The position numbers and the translations under genes are program-made. Source: Pelodera strongyloides (Eukaryota > Nematoda > Chromadorea > Rhabditida > Rhabditidae). Taken from it: a stretch of 64,000 bases of DNA. The notes under the pieces were generated by a model. That model ran no database searches, was not told the DNA's origin, and worked only from the letters and a program-made list of their open reading frames with translations. Where the stretch lies: the NCBI GenBank assembly GCA_036852015.1, contig JAANDG010000147.1:1-64000 (forward strand), in the 5' to 3' direction. This document shows positions 23,075 through 64,000 of this stretch, one piece after another. Position 1 is the first letter of the stretch, and the number at the start of each line of letters is the position of its first letter.

Positions 23075-23507
23075 TTAAAGGGATAGGTTCACCTCGAATT
23101 GCACCTTTTTTATATTTTCTATTGACAGTATGACCTATACCTATGACGGTTAAAATGTCGAAATTGCAGTAAATTTCCTTTGCTCCTCGAGCCAGGATCA
23201 AGCTCAAAAGCTAAGCTACCTCGACTTTATAAACAACTGGCGTATCGTATCTCTGCACCTCTGCACCTCTAGCCCTATCACGCTATTTCGCACTTGTAGC
23301 ACAGTTTGGCATACCGTTTGACTGCGGCTACGGTATGCCAGTTGTTTTATAAAGTCGAGGTAGCTGCTTAGCCTGTGAGCTTGCTCCTGACTCGAGGAGC
23401 AAAGGAAATTTACTGCAATTTTCGTACTTTGATCGTCATAGGTCATACCCTCATACTATCAATAGAAATTAAAAAGGTGCAATTCGAGGTGCACCTATCC
23501 CTTTAAA
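23075..23507. mobile_element. Long-palindrome MITE family E
   Basis: The arms begin TTTAAAGGGATAGGTTCACC and are inverted over about 190 bp each (CGAATTGCACC, ATTGCAGTAAATTTCC, AAGTCGAGGTAGC). The centre is short. The right terminus TTTAAA is shared with the next element. Confidence 0.92.
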
Positions 23508-23672
23508 GCGAAATGCTAGCCCCTTTGGAAAATTTGCATGTGATAAGCAAATCCTATGCATCCTATGCTAATTTTGTACGATCGTCCACGGCAATCGTAC
23601 AAAATTAGCATAGGATACATAGGATTTGCGATCATATGCAAATTTTCCAAAGGGGCTACCATTTCGCTTTAA
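23502..23672. mobile_element. MITE family B near-perfect palindrome
   Basis: Ends TTTAAAGCGAAATGCTAGC / complement; arms of about 80 bp are almost exact (CCAAAGGGGCTA, ATAGGATACATAGGATTTGC). It abuts the previous element at a single shared TTTAAA. Confidence 0.92.
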
Positions 23673-24010
23673 GAACTTTGTTCTCTTAGCAAGTCTGCGC
23701 TTTTACTGAAAAAAAAACCACTGGTTGGTCAATTTAGCACAATAGTTTAGCACGAAAAAGAACAAAGTTTGAATACCTCCGGGTATAGAATCCTCTATGC
23801 AAGACAAAATAAGTCACGGCGTAACGTAATACCTAACAGATTAAAGGCTGATTCCGCTTTTGCCAGTTCCTTTACTGATAACGCGCAGGTCCTGTCGGGG
23901 AGGAAAATTGAACGAAAATTGATAAGTCACCTCGCGGTTTAGTGAAACAATTGTTTGATTTCTAAATATTTCTTGTAGAAGCTACAATTCTTTACTCTTT
24001 CCATTTTTTT

Positions 24011-24190
24011 GTAAGCGAAATACCTACCGGTTTTTGAAACGCACCGTGGACAACTGAGTTCTCAAGTATTTAAGATAATTTGTCCGAATTCAGCTCGATT
24101 TTTATTCTAAGTTATGTTCATTTGCATACGCTGGATAAGACTGCTGGTCTGTTCGATGTGTTTGAAAAACCGACAGGTACTTCGCTTTAA
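24011..24190. mobile_element. MITE family A
   Basis: Slightly diverged ends (GTAAGCGAAATACCTACCGG, CGACAGGTACTTCGCTTTAA); interior of the common type. Confidence 0.85.
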
Positions 24191-25202
24191 ATATTTAATT
24201 ATAGATATGCAAAAAAATAATCAAAATATTAGTCAGAATTAGATAGTCACTCGAATGCCGATGAGTAATAAAATTACTGTGAATTAGTCATTTTAAATAT
24301 TAAAATTATTAGATAATAAGCTTTTATCGGCAGGTTCATTTGCTAGGGCGGCTCCCCTCGGCACTTGATCTTTATTTCAATGAATATAAAATCTTCCTAG
24401 TAAAGACTGGGCTGCGGACGCTCACCCGTTATGCATCAGTGTTACTGGTATAGTATTGCAGTACTTAAGTATGAATCCTATAGCTTCACGAATAAATTTA
24501 TACTCTTTGTTCTCCTTGCCGTCATTTTTTCTTATTATCATTACCCCTTATCTTTATTCCAAAATGTTCCCTAGTGCATATTGATCCGCTTAATCATATA
24601 TCAGAGGCCGTTTTCACCACCATTTACTTCTGACACAAAGCTACACCTAACCTAAGTACTGTTTGACAGAAGTCGCCTATAGCATGGTAGGCGCACTTAG
24701 ACGAAAAATGTGGAAGTATCCCGGTACTTCAGTAGTTTCATTGTTTACAAGGTTGGCAAATTGCCAAGTCACATACTACATACTTAGCTGTTGTTTGTGA
24801 AATCCATCAAAAAGCGTGTTGCAGCGTTCTTCAGTCATAAATTTACTTAACCTAAGTACCCTTTTGATGGTCAAAAATTTATGACCGAAGTAAATGTTGG
24901 TGAAAGCGGCCTCTGGGTTGCTAGTTGCTCGTTGCTACTATCCCCCCCCCCCCTAAGCCTAAGCCTAAGCCTAAGCCTAAGCCTAAGCCTTTTTGTTGAG
25001 AGTCAATTATTTTGCCTATTGGCATTGTTTGTTGAACCGAATGTCCAGTCTAGAAAGTTACAATAAAAGTAATTCCTTACTATTTTTTTTTTTTGGAAAT
25101 CTTCTCTTCCTTCCCTTTTTATCTAATAGTAAGTCAACGTTCATCAGCTTCTCGTTTTCAGTAATATTTATTAAATTCTATTTTGATTCCTCTTTTTACT
25201 AG
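24191..25202. promoter_or_regulatory. Upstream region of dkf-2, no ORF
   Basis: Intergenic DNA between the last MITE and the first dkf-2 exon. It contains a poly-C run followed by telomere-type repeats at 24942-24990. An acceptor TTTTTACTAG ends at 25202, 27 bp before the first candidate start codon; it is the likely trans-splice site. A promoter is expected here but no element can be pinpointed. Confidence 0.4.
24942..24990. repeat. Interstitial telomere repeat (CCTAAG)n after poly-C
   Basis: Ten or more C followed by about six units of CCTAAG, the complement of the nematode telomere unit TTAGGC. It lies about 240 bp upstream of dkf-2 exon 1a. Confidence 0.96.
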
Positions 25203-25229
25203 TTAAACAAAACGAAAGGTTATAACAAA

Positions 25230-61155
<35,926 letters not shown>

Positions 61156-61161
<6 letters not shown>

Positions 61162-61228
61162 ATAGCGCAGTTGGTTGACGTTTTGCCTACGGCTAGTCCA
61201 ACGGAGGTTCGATTCCGAACTACGGTTT
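61156..61228 (+). repeat. tRNA-like sequence with A and B boxes at the dkf-2 stop codon
   Basis: TAGCGCAGTTGGTTG (61163-61177) fits the Pol III A box and GGTTCGATTCC (61206-61216) the B box, with spacing as in a tRNA. Acceptor and T stems do not pair, so this is a pseudo-tRNA or SINE head. It begins at the dkf-2 stop codon. Confidence 0.55.
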
Positions 61229-62165
61229 CTAACATAGAATTCTAGAAATTGCTCGTGCTTGTATATTTTGCTTTGGTATTTTATGCTAACGATATAGTTA
61301 AGTGATTCACTATGGATTTTACTTTAAAGTTTCGTTTGCTAATAGTTGTATAGATAATTTCCTAATTGAAATGTTGACGAGCTTACCACGACTGTAAGCG
61401 TAGTTATGTGTTTCACTCAAATTATATGTAACCCGGTGTTTACTATATTTTTCGTCTAAAGGCAATGTAGCGTTGGTGCAGTTTCAAAAAGTTCCATAAA
61501 TTAAATCACCATAATTACATTTCCTAAAGTTTTCCAGTTTCTCTTTCTCTACTTATCGTTTCCATATCTTTCAGTGTTTCACATATCTTAAACACATTAT
61601 TAAGAGTTTTATGTAACAATTAAATTCCGTAAAAAAACCCTAATTTTTATATCCTCCAACCTGTGCTACTGAATAGATGTTGTCATTTGTTTTTGGTTCT
61701 CAAACTTCGCAATTAGATGTTTTGTGTTATACATATTCATCATATCCAGCGGAATCTTTGCCCGTGGGCGGCTACTCATTGACGCACTTTTTTGGAGCCG
61801 CACACCGACTATATCTTAGCTACGAACCAACTATAGTTTCGAGTTGTTTATTCAAATATTCCGGAGCTCTGGTAATCTGAATTGGAATTTTAGCACGGCA
61901 TGTTCATTCCAGAGGTACCTGTACCATTCTTAGCTACCATTTGAGGATACCATTTTCAAAAGGCACCATTTCCAGGGTTTATTTCATCATTACATTACCA
62001 GCGTTCCCTAAAAATGCTACTTTTTGTTTCTTTCCATCTTTTCTTTCCCACCTAATACTCGCTCAATGGTATATTTTTATTCGCAGAAAACATTAATAAG
62101 ATTTTCCTGATTCTACAGATGTCTAATTGCACAGTAACTTTATTTTGTCAAGTTTTTAGCTACAG
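61229..62165. other. dkf-2 3' flank
   Basis: AT-rich, no gene. The 3' UTR end is not clear; no canonical AATAAA was picked out with confidence. Confidence 0.4.
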
Positions 62166-62336
62166 TTAAAGCGAAATGCTAGCCCCTTTGGGAAATTTGC
62201 ATATGATAAGCAAATCCTATGTATCCTATGCTAATTTTGTACGATTGCCGTGGACGATCGTACAAAATTAGCATAGGATACATGGGATTTGCTTATCATA
62301 TGCGAATTTTCTAAAGGGGCTAGCATTTCGCTTTAA
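62166..62336. mobile_element. MITE family B near-perfect palindrome
   Basis: Ends TTAAAGCGAAATGCTAGCC; arms of about 80 bp with only a few mismatches; centre GATTGCCGTGGACGATCG. Confidence 0.94.
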
Positions 62337-63285
62337 ATTTTGATTTTCAAGTTTTTACTTTTTCATCTTTCTATTTTTATGTAAAAAGTGCAAACCCCAG
62401 GAAAAAATCAAATTGCGTTTCTTCATTTTATTTCATTTTTCGATCTCTCTCTCATTCAGTTGACATTTTCTCTTTGCGTTTTGTAGAAATATTTTTTGTC
62501 TTTAATTTTTTTTGCAAAAAATTTAAGTTTCCGATTTTTTTTCGAGAGTTTTACTGTGTGTAGATTGTAGCGAGTTCTCGTGTTTATCTTTTATCATTAC
62601 GAATTTCATTTGAGTTTTACACCGTGTAAATGTGCAGATTGTTTTTGTTTTAATGAAGAGTTTTTCGATTTTTTTGGCGTGTGAATTGGACATAAGAAAA
62701 TATATTTTCACCTACAAGTTAACACAAATAAACAAAGTGTAGCCATGGAAAGTAATTCATATTTATGTTATGGAATCATGTACTGTAGTCAATGCTGTGC
62801 GACAATATTAAAGCACACCATTCATTTCAACGGGAACCAATAGGTATCATAAAAAACTATCATATACGTTATAATGAACAAATAAAAAATGGAAATATTG
62901 CAACGTTTTCACAAATAAGGGGGAGGGAATCCATAGAACTATTAGAACTTCGAACAAATCTAGACAGTGCGCAAAAGTTACGAATTGTTTGCTTATTTCA
63001 AGGTATAAATCAATAATAATCATATGAAAGTTGAGCGGTATATATGCAATTTTAGAAATCCAAATTGTAAGTTAAAATTAAAGGAATGGGACGCATTTTA
63101 ATTTTAAAACAATAATTCGCAAATAATTTTTCCTGCGAAGCCAACACAGTTAAAAGGACAGATTACCTAATAACTGCAAAACGATTCTGAATAATTAAGT
63201 GATTGTTGAAACGTACGTAATATGATTATTTTATTTTTGTGAGTCGTTTATGACGGGATTAACACCATCACTATTTGAACCAGTA
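62337..63285. other. No gene seen
   Basis: AT-rich. A 74-codon plus-strand ORF at 62792-63016 has no recognisable domain and no splice support. Confidence 0.4.
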
Positions 63286-63767
63286 TTAAAGGGATGGGTT
63301 CACTATAAAATCACCTTGTTTTTATGCTTTACTTTGATTGTACAAAGGAAAACTTAAACAAAGAGCATAAAAAATATTCCTTGAATTATTCCCTAGGGCA
63401 GATATTAGGTAAAAAAGGTGAGTATTGATTTTTTTCCGATAAAGTTGTACTGCGAGATAAACCAAGGAAGCTAAGAAATATGGCTGAAACACACTGTTTT
63501 TTCATTGTTTTATGTGAAATAAACGATGAAGACTACAGCTTATTTTGCTCAAAACAGTGTGTTTCAGCCATATCTCTTAGCTTCCTTAGTTTATCTTGCA
63601 GTACAACTTTATCGGAAAAAGATCAATACTCATCTTTTTTTACCGAATATCTTCCCTAGGGAATAATTCAAGGAATATTTTTTATGGTCTTTGTTTAAGT
63701 TTTCCTTTGTACAATCAAAGTAAAGCATAAAAACAAGGTGATTTTGTAGTGAACCCATCCCTTTAAA
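63286..63767. mobile_element. Long-palindrome MITE (TTAAAGGGATGGGTTCAC ends)
   Basis: Arms of about 225 bp are inverted copies (GATTGTACAAAGGAAAACTTA, AAACACACTGTTTT). The loop is only about 30 bp. The outer ends resemble family E (AAAGGGATAGGTTCACC) but the interior is different. Confidence 0.93.
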
Positions 63768-64000
63768 GGGAATATGTATGCCCTTTTTGAAGTTAAGCTG
63801 TATTAATAGAATGTGTGTTCCTCATTAAGGAAACAACAACAAAAATGGTTAAAAGTTTCCCATTTAAAAGAAAATGATTTTCAAAGTTCATCTTTTCCAT
63901 AGTAAACGCGTTATTTGACCCCCTGGCTTACACGGCAGTGCTGATGGAGCAAAAAATTTAGCATATGTGCATACATCGGCATATAGCATGCAACAGCGAC

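Noticed and set aside
62792..63016. 74-codon ORF downstream of dkf-2
   Set aside because: No domain, splice signals or neighbouring exons could be found; likely chance in AT-rich DNA.

Overview
This window looks like nuclear DNA of a rhabditid nematode, most likely Caenorhabditis or a close relative. It is AT-rich and gene-poor. Introns end in the TTTTCAG-type acceptors of nematodes, several first exons start just after an acceptor as in SL trans-spliced genes, and there are interstitial runs of the nematode telomere unit TTAGGC. The genes are a protein kinase D orthologous to C. elegans dkf-2, a nematode serpentine (SR-type) receptor and a WAP-domain protein.

Layout. (1) 1-6650 is the decayed 3' part of a BEL/Pao-type LTR retroelement: integrase, then a phlebovirus-like two-glycoprotein envelope region, then a spliced zinc-knuckle ORF, a polypurine tract and a candidate LTR. 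The envelope region carries a ~870-bp tandem duplication, a frame change and two in-frame stops. The candidate LTR contains a perfect 45-bp inverted repeat around a tRNA-Gly-like sequence. (2) 6930-7347, minus strand: the last exons of a WAP four-disulfide-core gene. (3) 7350-14010: gene-free, with palindromic MITEs and minisatellites. (4) 14043-17300, plus strand: an eight-exon seven-transmembrane chemoreceptor gene. (5) 17300-25200: gene-free, again with MITEs. (6) 25230-61161, plus strand: one large gene, dkf-2, about 30 exons over 36 kb. It encodes a ubiquitin-like dimerisation region, C1a, C1b, PH and kinase domains. Almost every exon phase can be followed. The gene has three candidate alternative first exons feeding the regulatory half and a fourth that would give a kinase-only product. 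(7) 61162-64000: downstream DNA with two palindromic elements.

Most of the remaining DNA is non-autonomous mobile sequence. At least nine families of palindromic elements are present, several sharing TTTAAA or TTAAAG ends while their interiors are unrelated. There are also tRNA-headed SINE-like pieces, a LINE reverse-transcriptase C-terminal fragment, CT/GA microsatellites and telomere-repeat insertions. Repeats meet the gene at several points: a chimeric MITE 7 bp after the first dkf-2 exon, a MITE directly against the C1b exon whose splice phase does not close, a repeat core forming the acceptor of the first kinase exon, and telomere repeats around the alternative first exons.

Limits: splice sites were read by eye, no searches were run, and species and repeat family names are not established.
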